64,000 bases of DNA from Prionace glauca (taxonomy: Eukaryota; Chordata; Chondrichthyes; Carcharhiniformes; Carcharhinidae), in contig CM075724.1 in the NCBI GenBank assembly GCA_037974335.1, forward strand, positions 62,026,470-62,090,469, given 5' to 3'. The notes beneath the pieces are model-generated. The model was not told the DNA's origin. It saw nothing but the letters and a program-made list of their open reading frames with translations, and searched no databases. Positions 13,743-26,850 of the stretch are shown here, in pieces. The position numbers and the translations under genes were made by a program. The stretch's first letter is position 1. Every line of letters begins with the position of its first letter.

Positions 13743-14469
13743 AGTGGAGAACAATTCAAGTGATTTTTGCAAAGATTAAAGAGGAGTCAGGCAAAAGTGT
13801 TTTCTCCCCCTTTTTTAAAAAATGTTGTTAAAATAGTGAAAATATTCTTGAGCTTGCTGAAATTAGTTGGCAGTTACAATGTTATTATGCACCAATGATC
13901 TTGTTCTTATTGCTGACTCTGAAGAGAAACTGAAAGATTTTGGATTGCGTTCAGTGAAAGTGAGAAGGGCTGAGCACAAATTGTAAAAGTGTTTAGCAGT
14001 GCCCAAAAAGAAAATCAGTGCAACCAAGAAATAAGACCAAGGATGCAGTGGTTGAAGATGCATTTCAAAACTCCAAATTAGCTGTGAAAACAAAGCTGAG
14101 AATCCTGGCATACTATGACATAAATGTCATGAGTGCATGTTGGACCATCAGTGAAGCGTTGCAGAGTTGTTCTTTTCAGTGAATAATGAAAATCTCTGGC
14201 TATGTTGGACAATGAAGAGGTGCTAGTTTAAATGAGACCAAAAGAACTGTCCAAAATGAGGAAGAGACTGTTGGAATATCCTGGACATGTAATAAAACAT
14301 GATTGAGAAGCCTTGCAATGGGGAATGCAGGTGATATAAGTAGGATAAGCAAAACTATATCTTTTAGCCTTTGAAATCAGATGAATGAAGATGATCCACA
14401 CCTCTTGAGCCAGATGAATGTAAAGGTCTGTGGTGGCCAATGTTCTCTTCAAGCATGGTACCTGAAGAC
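13743..14469. other. Intron stretch with a small LINE trace
   Basis: At about 13865-14000 the plus strand reads NDLVLIADSEEKLKDFGLRS, a decayed reverse transcriptase catalytic region (original DD altered to ND) of a LINE family other than CR1. Nothing recognised in the rest. Confidence 0.45.
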
Positions 14470-14882
14470 AGATTTTTAAGTTTGTTTATTAGTGTCACAA
14501 TAACAGTGAAGTTACTGTGAAAATCCCCTAATTGCCACAAGCTGGTTCCTGTTCATTGAAGCATTCTACATCCCCCTCAGCTCATCCTCCCAGCCCGCTT
14601 CGTCTGATCTGCAAATTTGGAGATGTTGTATTTGGCTCTATCTAAATTCATTAATATACATTGTGAATAGTTGGGGTCCTAGTGCTGATCTGTGTGGTAC
14701 TGTTATACTGTAACAGTACACTGAGGAAGAACTTAGCATGACCAAACCTAACAAAGTTTTTTGGACCATGGGAGGAAAGTGGAACTCCTGGAGGAAACCT
14801 GTGCAGACTCTGCACAGAAAGTGACCCAACCCAGGTCCCTGCTGCTGTGAGGCAGCCATGCTAAGCACTGCCACCATGCATT
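14470..14882 (-). mobile_element. V-core SINE interrupted by a CR1 scrap
   Basis: The low end (tttgtttattagtgtcacaa) is the reverse complement of a SINE tail also seen at 51215-51240. The high end (about 14700-14880) carries the V core and the tRNA-like head in reverse complement. Between about 14600 and 14705 lies a short minus-strand CR1 segment (caaatttggagatgttgtat), so a LINE scrap has landed inside the SINE. Confidence 0.7.
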
Positions 14883-14939
14883 ATGAGAGAGAGCCTGATG
14901 TTAGTAGAGGGGGAAAATTGAGTCCAATTGTCCAGGTTA

Positions 14940-16030
14940 AAGGAACAATACTTGGAAAACCGTGGCAGAATTAGACAGTGTGGATTTGAGGGAAAGGATG
15001 TTTGACAAATCAACTGGAATTCTTTGAGCATGTAACGAGTGGAGTTGATGATAGGGAGCCAATGCATGTGGTTTATTTCTGTTTCAGAACACTTATGATA
15101 GTTAAGTACTTGGGATTGCAGTTGAGCGTATTGAGATGGATAAGAAACTCATTGGCAGACAGTAGAAATAGATCTCTTTCTACGTGGCAGGTGGTGACTC
15201 GTGTGGTACCACAGGGATCAGTGCAAGGACCTAACTAGTCACAATTATATATTAATGAATTTAGATGGAGCCAAGTACAATATCTTCCCATTTACAGATG
15301 AGACGAAGCTGGATGGGAGCATGAGCTGAGGGATGTAAAATGCTTCATCGTCATTATTTGGATAAGCTGAATGAGGTGGGCAAATGTATGGCAGATGCAG
15401 GATAATGTGAGAATACATGTGAGGTTATGATCGCAAAAACGAAGGCAGGTTATTATCTGGCTGTAAATTGAGGGAGGAATGCGCAATGTGGTCTGGGTGT
15501 CCTCCGAACACCACCATTAAAAGGAAGGAAATGGTATGCTGGCCGTAGTGAGAGGATTTTAGGAGAGGAGCTGGAATGTCTTGCTGCAACTATACAGGGC
15601 CTTGATGAGGCCACACCTGGAATATTGTTTTGGTCTCCTAGTCTGAGGAAGGACATTCTTGCTGTACAAGAAATGTGACAAAGGTTTACCAGGCTGATTC
15701 CTAGGATGGTGGGACTGATGTCTGAGGAGCAGTTGAGCTGGGTAGGATTGTATTTGCTGGAGTTGAAAAAAATGAGGGGGCAATCTCATAAATCTATAAA
15801 ATTCTTGCAGGGCCTGATGTTGGTGGAGGGAGTCCAGAACCAGGCATCATAGCCCAAAGATATGGGGCAAATCTTTTTAAGACTGAAATGAGGAGTAATT
15901 TCATGCAGAAGGAGAGGCCTGTGGCATTTAATATCACAAAGCAGTTGAGGCCAAAGCATTTTGTTCTCAAGAAGTTAAACTAATTCTTGGGCAAAGGGAG
16001 ATCAAAGAGTATGGGGAAAGGTGGGGTTGA
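14940..16030 (+). mobile_element. Old CR1-clade LINE relic
   Basis: Plus-strand reverse transcriptase remains: LTNQLEFFEHVTSGVDDREP near 15000-15060, VVPQGSVQGPN near 15205-15238, then decayed palm and C-terminal pieces up to about 16030. Several stops and frame breaks. Older than the subfamily A copies on either side. Confidence 0.8.
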
Positions 16031-16037
16031 GTTGGAT

Positions 16038-17577
16038 GATACAGCACAATAGTCAGCAATGCTGCCTCAGAGCCAGGGACAAGTTTAGATTCTAGCCTTG
16101 GGTTCTATCTGTGGAGTTTGCGCACTCTCCCCACGTCTGTGGGTTTCCTCCAGATGCTTCAATAGGTTAGGGTGGATTAACTATGGTAAAGGCACAGTAT
16201 GAGAAGCGAGCCTAAATAAGATGCACTTTTGGTGAGTTGATGAGTTTTGGTGAGTCGTTAAAGGGAAGTCATGTCTGACAAATTTACTGGAGTTCTATGA
16301 GGATGTGTCTAGGGTGGTGGATAGAGGAGAGCCGGTGGATGTGGTCGGTCTTGATTTTCAGAAGGCATTTGACAAGGTACCTCACACGAGGTTATTGCAG
16401 AAGGTCAGGGGGCATGGAGTTGGGGGTAGGGTGTTAGCATGGATAGAGGACTGGTTGTCAAATAGGAGGCAGAGAGTGGGGGTCAATGGGTGCTATTCGG
16501 ATTGGCGGATGGTGACTAGTGGAGTGCCCCAGGGGTCGGTGCTGGGGCCTCAGCTATTTACCATTTATATAGATGATCTGGAGGAGGGAACCGAGTGTAG
16601 GGTGTCGAAATTTGCTGATGACACCAAAATTGGTGGAAAGGCAAATTGTGCGGAGGGTGGGGAGAGTCTACAGAAGGATGTAGATAGGCGAATGGGCCAG
16701 GAAATGGCAAATGGAATTTAATGTTGGCAAGTGCGAGGTGGTCCACTTTGGTAGGAATAATGGTAGGAAGGACTATTACTTGCGTGGAGAAAAACTGCAG
16801 CAGGCGACGGTGCAGAGGGACCTCGGGGTCCTTGTGCATGAGTCGCAAAAACCCAGCTTGCAGGTGCAGCAGGTGGTCAGGAAGGTGAATGGGATGCTGG
16901 CCTTCATAGCAAGGGGGATTGAATATAAAAGTAGGGAGGTCTTGCTGCGGCTGTATAGGGCATTGGTGAGGCCGCAGCTGGAGTACTGTGTGCAGTTTTG
17001 GGTGCCGTACTTACGCAAGGATATTTTGGCCTTGGAGGGAGTGCAGAGGAGGTTTACTGGGCTGATGCTGGAGTTGAGGGGGTTGAGCTATGAGGAGAGG
17101 CTGAATAAATTAGGCTTGTACTCGTTAGAGTTTAGAAGAATGAAGGGAGATCTCATTGAGACGTATAAGATGATGAATGGGATGGATAGGATAGAGGTGG
17201 AGAGACTCTTCCCGCTCAAAGGATAGTAGGACTAGGGGGCACAGCCTCAAGATAAAGGGGGTTTAGAACGGAGTTGAGGAGGAACTTCTTCACTCAAAGG
17301 GTGGTGAATCTCTGGCATTCTCTGCCCGTTGAAGTGGTGGAGGCTACCTCGCTAAATATTTTTAAGACGTGGGTTGATGGGTTTTTGATGAGAGAGGGGA
17401 TTAAGGGTTATGGGGAGAGGGTGGGAATGTGGAACTGAGCCACGACAGATCAGCCATGATCTTATTGAATGGCGGCAGGCTCGAAGGGCTAGTTGGCCTA
17501 CTCCTGCTCCTATTTCTTATGTTCTTATGTAGACTCAAATGGCCTCCTGCGCTGTAAATGTTCTATGATCTGCCCAT
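16038..17577 (+). mobile_element. V-SINE split by a CR1 insertion
   Basis: The SINE head and V core are at 16038-16205 (tctgtggagtttgcgcactc; gtgggtttcctccagatgct). The matching SINE tail (aaatggcctcctgcgctgta, then atgttctatga) resumes at about 17530-17577, after a CR1 copy. The simplest reading is one SINE opened by the LINE at 16250-17530. Confidence 0.65.
16250..17530 (+). mobile_element. CR1-clade LINE (subfamily A), 5'-truncated
   Basis: Plus-strand copy entering at the end of the fingers region ([22 protein letters not shown]) and reaching the ttcttatgttcttatg terminus. Frames at 16305-16721 and 16711-17226 overlap, showing one frame break near 16700. The catalytic FADDTKIGG is at about 16605-16635. 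Closely similar to the copies at 230-3650, 12515-13742, 24297-25526 and 33555-35575, so the family spread recently. Confidence 0.93.
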
Positions 17578-17654
17578 GATACTGAATGGTGTGTCCTGAA
17601 CTTGCTGTTCTCCTGCCAAGTTTAGGCTAATCTGTTTACTAGCTAAACAACTAG

Positions 17655-19082
<1,428 letters not shown>

Positions 19083-20138
19083 TAGAACATAGAACATAGA
19101 ACATTACAGCACAAACAGGCCCTTCGGCCCTCGAGTTGCGCCGATCGCATCAACCCCACCAATCTATAGACCTATCTATAACCCCCAATCCCATTAAACC
19201 CCATATACTCATCCAGAAGTCTTTTAAAAGACCCCAGCGAGTTCGCCTCCACCACCGACGACGGCAGCCGATTCCAATCACTCAACACCCTCTGAGTGAA
19301 AAACTTACCCCTAACATCACCTCTGTACCTCCCTCCCCGCACCTTAAATCTGTGTCCCCTCGTAGCGACCATTTCAACCCGGGGAAATAGCCTCTGAGAG
19401 TCCACCCTATCAATTCCTCTCAACATTTTATAAACTTCTATCAGGTCGCCTCTCAACCTTCGCCTCTCCAGGGAAAAGAGTCCCAGCTCCCTCAACCTAT
19501 CTTCATAAGGCATGCCTCCCAGTCCAGGCAACATCCTTGTAAATCTCCTCTGCACCCTTTCAATAGCTTCTACATCTTTCCTATAGTGAGGCGACCAGAA
19601 CTGCGCACAGTACTCCAAATGAGGCCTGACAAGGGTCCTGTAAAGTTGCAGCATTACCTCCCGACTCCTAAACTCAATCCCTCGATTAATGAAGGCCAGT
19701 ACACCATACGCCTTCTTGACCACCTCCTCCACCTGCGAGGCCGATTTAAGAGTCCTGTGAACCCGGACCCCGAGATCCTTCTGCTCTTCAACGCTACTAA
19801 GACCCCTGCCCTTAATAGTGTACTCGTTCATCCCGTTGGTTCTGCCGAAATGGACTACTACACATTTATCCGCGTTGAAGTCCATCTGCCACTTCTCCGC
19901 CCATTCCTGCATCCTATCTATGTCCTGCTGCAACTTTTGACATCCTTCCAGACCATCCACAACACCGCCGACCTTCGTGTCATCAGCGAACTTGCTAACC
20001 CATCCCACCACTTCCTCATCCAGGTCATTTATGAAAATGACAAACAACAAGGGTCCCAGAACAGATCCCTGGGGCACCCCACTGGTGACTGACCTCCATT
20101 CCGAAAAAGACCCATCCACAACCACTCTCTGCCTTCTG
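19083..20138 (-). mobile_element. CR1-clade LINE (subfamily B), reverse transcriptase part open
   Basis: Minus-strand copy whose 3' terminus at 19083 is the reverse complement of TTCTATG repeats (agaacatagaacatagaaca). One open frame of 317 codons (19172-20125) covers the RT palm to the C terminus: [29 protein letters not shown], then [20 protein letters not shown]. The 5' end is cut in the fingers/palm. It lies in the last NUDT21 intron, antisense, ending about 115 bp before the final exon. Intact over this span, so fairly young. Confidence 0.93.
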
Positions 20139-20252
20139 CAGGCAATGATTTATTTAATGCCCTTGTAATTAATTGCTTTGTTCATATTTAAGAGAAAATC
20201 CATTTCTTTGCAGTAAATGTCTATACTTTTCAATTTATCTCTTGAATTTTAG

Positions 20253-20274
20253 GTTTAATTTTATTTATAACTGA
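20253..20274 (+). CDS. NUDT21: NUDT21 terminal coding exon
   Basis: After the acceptor tgaattttag, one base completes the Arg codon (AGG). The exon then encodes FNFIYN and a TGA stop at 20272-20274, the exact C terminus known for vertebrate CFIm25. The five exons in this window join in phase without gaps. Confidence 0.97.
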
Positions 20275-20440
20275 AGTTTATGAATATCTCAGACAATATC
20301 ATGGTGGCCATCAAAGTCCAGTTTCCCCGAACCTTGAACATGGCTTCTATCAGCCACGGACTTGATCGGTTCTTCAAATCTAAGCAGTGGCATTTTGTAG
20401 CACCTGCCCTGACTTGGCTGGTACTTCTGTTCAACTCTAC

Positions 20441-20446
20441 AATAAA
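20441..20446 (+). promoter_or_regulatory. NUDT21: Proximal poly(A) signal candidate
   Basis: AATAAA 167 bp after the stop codon, with TGTA (the RNA motif bound by CFIm25 itself) at 20396-20399. A second candidate, ATTAAA, follows at 20531-20536. Confidence 0.4.
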
Positions 20447-21389
20447 TGAAGACAAAGAACTAAGTGGCACATTTTTTAAAAAAGAAGACGTGTTTCTTTC
20501 TGCTTGTGTAACTGTTGCATTTTCTACTTTATTAAATGGATAAAAATAACTTTTCTGAGGGTTTTAATTGTATAGAGAGAGTTCACCCTGATCATTTTTG
20601 ACTATGTAATTGGATGTAGCACTCAATCTAGTAGGATTGGCAATTCACTAAATGGATTTTGTGGCTTTGAGTTCTATGATAGAAAGTGTTTCACTACTCC
20701 TCTTGCTGTCCAACTCAAATCTTGTACATATTTCGTCTTCTCTATGATCAGATCTGGGACTCATGGGTTGAGATTTTAACTTTTATCTGTTTTACACAAA
20801 TTAATGTTTTCTGCTCATTCCATGTGATTTAAGGTGTGTAAATGACCTGACTGCTGCTGGTTTGTGGGTCTGTCCAATTTGTCCAGTGTCTGCTGAGTAT
20901 GATTTAAATTGTGTGAAGTATTTTAATCTTCAGAAAATTGCAATGCTCAGAATCAGTGGGAATTACAGTAAATGCCAGACTGCAGGCAGTCATAAGGCTG
21001 TTGCAGATCTTAAGTTTTTAAAAAAAGAGTCTTAAAACTGTGAAGCAATTTGAACTGCACTAAAGTAGAGGTTAGCCTGGGTGTTTTTAAAAAAAAATTT
21101 GTAATTCTGAATGGTAATGAACCAAGTGCAGGTCTAGGGGTTTTGTGCTTCCAGTTGGTGGAACAACAGTTAACTTCTTACTAATTTTTCATGGGAAAGA
21201 TGTTGAATTCCTTCTTAGCAAGAAATCTGGAAGTTAAAATATGGGAATTTTAGAATCATTATTGACTGTAGTAGTTCAAGGCCCACTAAACCTTGGTGAT
21301 AAATGAGTTCTTGCCTGTATTATCCACACTTGAAAATAGTATCTCTCCTGTCTTGAAGCTGTATGTCTATGGTGTTGCACATCACACTG

Positions 21390-21712
21390 GCAGAATGGAA
21401 TATTGGTGTCATTTGCGAATTTTCACACACCACACTTGGTCCTCAACTCCAAATCATCTATGTAAATTGTAAACAATTGCAGTCCCAAAACTGATCCCTG
21501 AGGAACACCACAAGTCACTGATTGCCAACAGAAAATACTCATTTACTCCCACTCTTCACTTTCTGTTAGTTAATCAATCCTCTATCCACGCTAATACGTT
21601 ACCCGTAACACCGTGTAGCTTTATCTTATGTAGCAGTCTTTTATGCAGCACCCTGTCAAATGCCTTCAGAAAATTCAGATACACCACATCCACAAGTTCC
21701 CCATTGTCCACT
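21390..21712 (-). mobile_element. Old CR1 relic
   Basis: Minus-strand CR1 palm region in reverse complement (gcagtcccaaaactgatccc; aatgccttcagaaaattcag). Decayed. It abuts a younger plus-strand CR1 at about 21712. Confidence 0.8.
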
Positions 21713-22498
21713 GCACATGTAGGGTAATTCATTTCGGTAGGAGTAACAGATGTGTTGAGTATAGGGCTAACGGGAGGACTTTGAATAGTGTGGAGGAGCA
21801 GAGGGATCTAGGTGTATGTGTACATAGATCCCTGAAAGTTGGGAATCAAGTAGATAAGGTTGTTAAGAGGGCATACGGTGTCTTGGCGTTTATTGGTAGG
21901 GGGATTGAATTTAGGAGTCGCAGCGTCATGTTACAACTGTACACAACTCTGGTGCGGCCGCACTTGGAGTGCTGTGTGCAGTTCTGGTCCCCACATTACA
22001 GGAAGGACGTGGAGGCTTTGGAGAGGGTGCGGAGGAGGTTTACCGGGATGTTGCCTGGTATGGAGGGGAGGTCCTATGAGGAGGGACTGAGGGATTTGGG
22101 GTTGTTTTCGCTGGAAAGAAGGAGGCTAAGAGGGGATCTTATTGAAACATATAAGATGATTAGAGGTTTAGATAGGGTGGATAGTGATAGCCTTTTTCCT
22201 TGGATGGAGAAAGCTAGCATGAGGGGTCATGGCTTTAAATTAAGGGGGGGTAGTTATAGGACGGATGTCAGGGGTAGGTTCTTTACCCAGAGGGTGGTGA
22301 GGGATTGGAATGCCCTGCCTGCTGCAATTGTAAATGCGCCTAGTTTGGGGGCGTTTAAGAGATCTGTGGATAGGTTTATGGACGAAAAGGGATTGGTTTA
22401 GATTAATGGGTCAGTGTTTTTTTTAAAAAACTGGTTGGCGCAACATCGTGGGCCGAAGGGCCTGTTCTGCGCTGTAATGTTCTATGTTCTATGTTCTA
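21713..22498 (+). mobile_element. CR1-clade LINE (subfamily B), 3' third
   Basis: Plus-strand copy running from the end of the palm domain (IHFGRSNRCVEYRANGRTLN) through the C terminus ([20 protein letters not shown]) to the terminus tgttctatgttctatgttct at 22498. The frame is open to the natural stop near 22401, so the copy is fairly young. It lies head to head with the older relic before it, in the presumed NUDT21 3' UTR and in sense orientation. Confidence 0.93.
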
Positions 22499-23107
22499 AC
22501 ATCACCTTTGGCAGATGCAGGATGCAATTAATAGTGCTGTCAGTAGGATTGCTGTGATCCTGTATAATTAAGCTGCACTGAATGTTGCAGTTTATACAGT
22601 GTTTTGCCTTAAAATTGGTTGGTGCCAGGAAAGAACTGTAAGGATAGTAAAGCAAGAATGGGTCCATCACTAGTGGGAGTGATTTCAAACAAATATTGCT
22701 TTAGTGTGCAGCACTTGACTTTATATAGTCTTATCAAATGCCAGCAGGACTATCACTGGTTTTGCTGTAGCTTTGACAACCTAAAAGAAAGAGTTGGTTA
22801 TACTTTTTGTAGTTTCACTCCATCTTCATCTCCATCTTCTTGGCCCCTGTTTCTTAATACCTTTCCTCCACCCACACACACCACCCCCCCCCAACTACCA
22901 AATAAAAATTTAAAACTGAACTCCATTTTCAGCAAAGTAGCTCTGTGGAATTTCATAATCTGTGTATACAATCCCTCTATTCTTAGTTATAGAACCTGAA
23001 CACAGTTCCTGTACCTTCTGACCCATAGGAATTAGTTGATTTACAATGTTTATGCACAAGGTTCACTGATGTGTTTAGCTAGCTGGCACATTTTACATCA
23101 CTGCAAA

Positions 23108-23370
23108 GAAAGCTGCATTGGTTAGCACTGCTGTCTGTGCCAGGGACCTATGTGATTCCTGGCATGGGTCACTGTGTGACATTTGCACATTGTCAGTGTC
23201 TGTGGGTTTCTTCCAGATGCTCCAGTTTTCTTTCACACTCCAAAGATGTACTGGTTAGGTTGAACATACTAAATTGCCCCGTAATGTCAGGGGGTTAGTA
23301 GGGTTATGGGATAGGTCCTGGGAGGGATTGTGACTGGCCGCCTCCTGCACTGTAGGAATTCTACGACAGC
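23108..23370 (+). mobile_element. V-SINE, diverged
   Basis: tRNA-like head (ttggttagcactgctgtctg), V core (gtgggtttcttccagatgct; ttctttcacactccaaagat) and tail (cctgcactgtaggaattcta) are all present in order. Confidence 0.88.
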
Positions 23371-24063
23371 ATAGTTGGTTTCAGTTAGCTAAATTGTTTC
23401 CTTGATCATGTTGGATCTTTGGGGTTGACTAACTGAACTGTACTTCCCTGGGAGCAGCACAAAAATGAAGCAGTTTTTGAGTAGTTGCTGTCTATAAAGT
23501 ATTCTGACTAGCCTAGTTGTGCTTTCTCATTTTTTTAAAAGGTAGGATTATATTGTTGTAGGCAGTAGGCTTATCTGTCCCTCTCTTGAAACTGGATAAC
23601 TTATTCTTGGGTTCTATTAAACAGTCTGAATTTTACGGAATGGTGATGCATTGAATTTCCCATTATCCTATGCCACGTGGTTAGTGTTTACAACACATTT
23701 GCTGTTGCCTCAAACAGAACAAATTTTAAAAAGTAAACTGTTAAACACATTTTGTTTTATTTAAAGTTGAATTGATTGGCACCTAATGCTCCAAGGAATC
23801 TTCAAATTTAATCTCAAACCATGGAAATTCAATTTTAAGAACTATCATAAACTGACATTACAAAATCTGTACGACTTGATTGATATTGTTTCAAACTTGA
23901 GCAAATTTATAACATGCTATCCAAAGAAATAAAATATTTGCAAAGCCTTCTTGGTATGGAAAAGCACCTGATATTAGACTTGTTCTATTGGATAAGTGAC
24001 CAATTGTCCTGTTTTACCATCTTGGCTTTGTGGATTCTCACCATTATTCTGTACTTTAATTGC

Positions 24064-24069
24064 AATAAA
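24064..24069 (+). promoter_or_regulatory. NUDT21: Distal poly(A) signal candidate
   Basis: AATAAA with TGTA at 24050-24053 and another TGTA at 24075-24080. The surrounding 24000-24090 stretch lies outside the recognised repeats. Confidence 0.4.
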
Positions 24070-24097
24070 TGAAACTGTATGGTTAATGAACAAATAT

Positions 24098-24210
24098 CAG
24101 AAGGCCTTGTGGCACAGTAGATACCTGCTTCTGAGGCAGAAGCTCTGGGTTCAAGTCTGATTCCAGGAGTTTTTGGTCAAAGGTTGGTCAAGGAATATTG
24201 CTAAATGAGT
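24098..24210 (+). mobile_element. tRNA-derived SINE head
   Basis: Box A-like ttgtggcacagtagatacct and box B-like gggttcaagtct at the spacing of a tRNA-type pol III promoter. The body differs from the V-SINE family and fades by about 24240. Confidence 0.6.
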
Positions 24211-24296
24211 TGAGTAACTTGTGAATCCTTACTCTACACCAATGGTAGACAGTAAGAATAGGAGAAATTTCTTGTCACATGGTCAGCCATGTGATA

Positions 24297-25526
24297 CATA
24301 AGAACATAAGAAATAGGAGCAGGAGTAGGCCATTTGGCCCTTCGAGCCTGCCCCACCATTCAATAAGATCATGGCTGATCTGTCGTGGCTCAGTTCCACA
24401 TTCCGGCCCTCTCCCCATAACCCTTAATCCCCTCTTTTATCAAAAACCCATCAACCCGCTTCTTGAAAATATTTAGCGAGGCAGCCTCCACCACTTCAAC
24501 GGGTAGAGAATTCCAGAGATTCACCACCCTGTGAGTGAAGAAGTTCTTCCTCAACTCCATTCTAAAACGCCCCCCCCTTTATCTTGAGGCTGTGCCCCCT
24601 AGTCCTACTGTCTTTTTTGAGCGGGAAGAGTCTCTCCACCTCTATCCTATCCATACCATTCATCATCTTATACGTCTCAACGAGATCTCCCCTCATTCTT
24701 CTAAACTCCAACGAGTACAAGCCTAGTTCATTCAGCCTCTCCTCATAGCTCAACCCCGGTATCAGGCTAGTAAACCTCCTCTGCACTCCCTCCAAGGCCA
24801 AAATATCTTTGCACCCAAAACTGCACACAGTGCTCCAGCTGCAGCCTCACCAATGCCCTATACAGCTGCAGCAAGACCTCCCTACTTTTATATTCAATCC
24901 CCTTCGCTATGAAGGCCAGCATCCCATTCGCCTTCCTGACCACCTGCTGCACCTGCAAGCTGGGTTTTTGCGACTCATGCACAAGGACCCCGAGGTCCCT
25001 CTGCACCGTCGCCTGCTGCAGTTTTTCGCCACGTAAGTAATAGTCCTTCCTACCATTCTTCCTTCCAAAGTGGACCACCTCACACTTGCCAACATTAAAT
25101 TCCATTTGCCATTTCCTGGCCCATTCGCCCAGCCTATCTGGATCCTTCTGCAGACACTCCACACCCTCCGCACAATTTGCCGTTCCCCCAATCTTGGTGT
25201 CATCCGCAAATTTCGACACCCTACACTCGGTTCCCTCCTCCAGATCATCTATATAAATGGTAAAAAGCTGAGGCCCCAGCACCGACCCCTGGGGCACTCC
25301 ACTAGTCACCATCCGCCAATCCGAATAGCACCCGTTGACCCCCACTCTCTGCCTCCTATTTGACAACCAATCCTCTATCCACGCTAACACCCTACCCCCA
25401 ACTCCAAGTCCCCTGACCTTCTGCAATAACCTCTTATGAGGTACTTTGTCAAACGCCTTCTGAAAATCCAGAAAGACCACATCCACCGGCTCTCCTCTGT
25501 CCATCGCCCTAGACACATCCTCATAG
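24297..25526 (-). mobile_element. CR1-clade LINE (subfamily A), 5'-truncated
   Basis: Minus-strand copy with its terminus at 24297 (cataagaacataag). An open frame at 24767-25588 covers RT from [20 protein letters not shown] through FADDTKIGG; beyond 25526 that frame is read into flanking DNA. The tail of the RT is in another frame (24562-24828), so there is a break near 24800. The catalytic block is at about 25195-25225. Confidence 0.93.
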
Positions 25527-26019
25527 ATTGGAAGTGATTGGAAGTTAATTGAAGCCTCAACCACCACTACCCACTCAGGGTACAACATAATGGTGTTTTA
25601 CTATAGCAACTGACTCCTTGGAGGGTTAAATAGCTGGTGTCTTATCAGACTAGTTCCAATAGTTGGATTAACCCCCGGAGTGGATTGGGACCTGCTTCCT
25701 TCAGGCAGAGTTGAGGAATCAAATACCTGGGTCTACATCTATTAAAAAGCTCTTTTTTTTTTTGGGTTTTTAGATTTTCAACTTCTCTGTCAAGTTCACT
25801 TCTGCATACTCTACGTGTTTGTCTTGCTGTTCAGATTTTGATGTTTTCTTGAAGTCAGCGAGCTGCAGAGTGGCATACGTCAGCTTGTTATCTCTGCTTT
25901 GTTTAGTCTGTGAAAACAATATTTAATACCTGTTAACTCATCAGCTCATTACTTGAGGCAATCAGGTTTTTAAAAAGGCTGTAATGAAGTTTTCTCTAAT
26001 TTAAAGTCACAGTTAATAA
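25527..26019. other. No feature seen
   Basis: AT-rich sequence with a T-run at 25752-25765. No exon or repeat recognised. Confidence 0.5.
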
Positions 26020-26850
26020 GAACACAGCCCATCAAGTTTTAAAGAGCTATCTGGAGCAATTTAGTCCCCTTTTCTCATGCTAAAGAAAAGTGGCCATTCA
26101 ATTTCCTTTTGAAATTGGTCTCTGCTTCCCTCCTATCCATGGCAGCCCACAAACCTATCTCCAACTGGTTCTTAACCCCCAACCCCTCTTCCACGTCCCC
26201 TGCCCAAAAACATCATTGCTGTGGTGTTCCCATTAGCTGATGGTACAATGAATCTCTGCTCCAAGGAGAGAAACACTAGCTTTTCCATGCCCAGAACCAT
26301 TTTCCTTTTTCTCTGTAGGGCCCACACATAGTAATGTGTGCTGACCTGAGCAGGCTGCAAAATCTGTGGCCTAACCAAAACTTCATGAAGCTTTAATATT
26401 AGAACCATGAAATCCATGTAAGTGTGCACTGATTATCCAGGCCCACTACCCCCCTCTATCCTATAACTGTGTAGGTTAGGTATACTAAAGACATAATCTA
26501 CTTTTCATGTTTTACCAACCACTCTCTTACAATGTCCTGCACTCCACCGTCAAAGGTTCATACACATCGACTCCTGGCACCCAGGTCTGCACACTCTTTA
26601 GAACTGTGCCAGTACATCTATGATGTTTATCCTTATTCCTTCTGCCAAAGTCCAGCATCTTGTCTTTTTAGATTGCATTTTGCCACTTATCTGCCTATTC
26701 TGCTAGTTTCTGTCCTGAAGCAGCCCATTAAAACTCATCCTTTGTTTAGCTCCTCCAAGTTTGGTATCATTGACAATTGTTTATATTGGTTTTACTTTGG
26801 GTCTCCTCCCCCAAATCGTGTTGGTATTGTTTCAATCTTCGTATTCCCCT
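26020..26850 (-). mobile_element. Old CR1 relic
   Basis: Reverse complement of decayed CR1: 3' part at 26020-26180, and RT C-terminal/palm wording at 26580-26790 (ttgcatttgcc-like gattgcattttgccacttat; tttggtatcattgacaattg). No open frame. Confidence 0.6.

Larger units (their letters stand above)
20275..24090 (+). other. NUDT21: Probable NUDT21 3' UTR (extent uncertain)
   Basis: No other gene begins before about 24.1 kb. The vertebrate gene is known for a long 3' UTR with several poly(A) sites. Candidate signals lie at 20441-20446, 20531-20536 (ATTAAA) and 24064-24069. The stretch carries a CR1 relic and a younger CR1 at 21390-22498 and a V-SINE at 23108-23370. Without transcript data the far limit is a guess. 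Confidence 0.45.
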
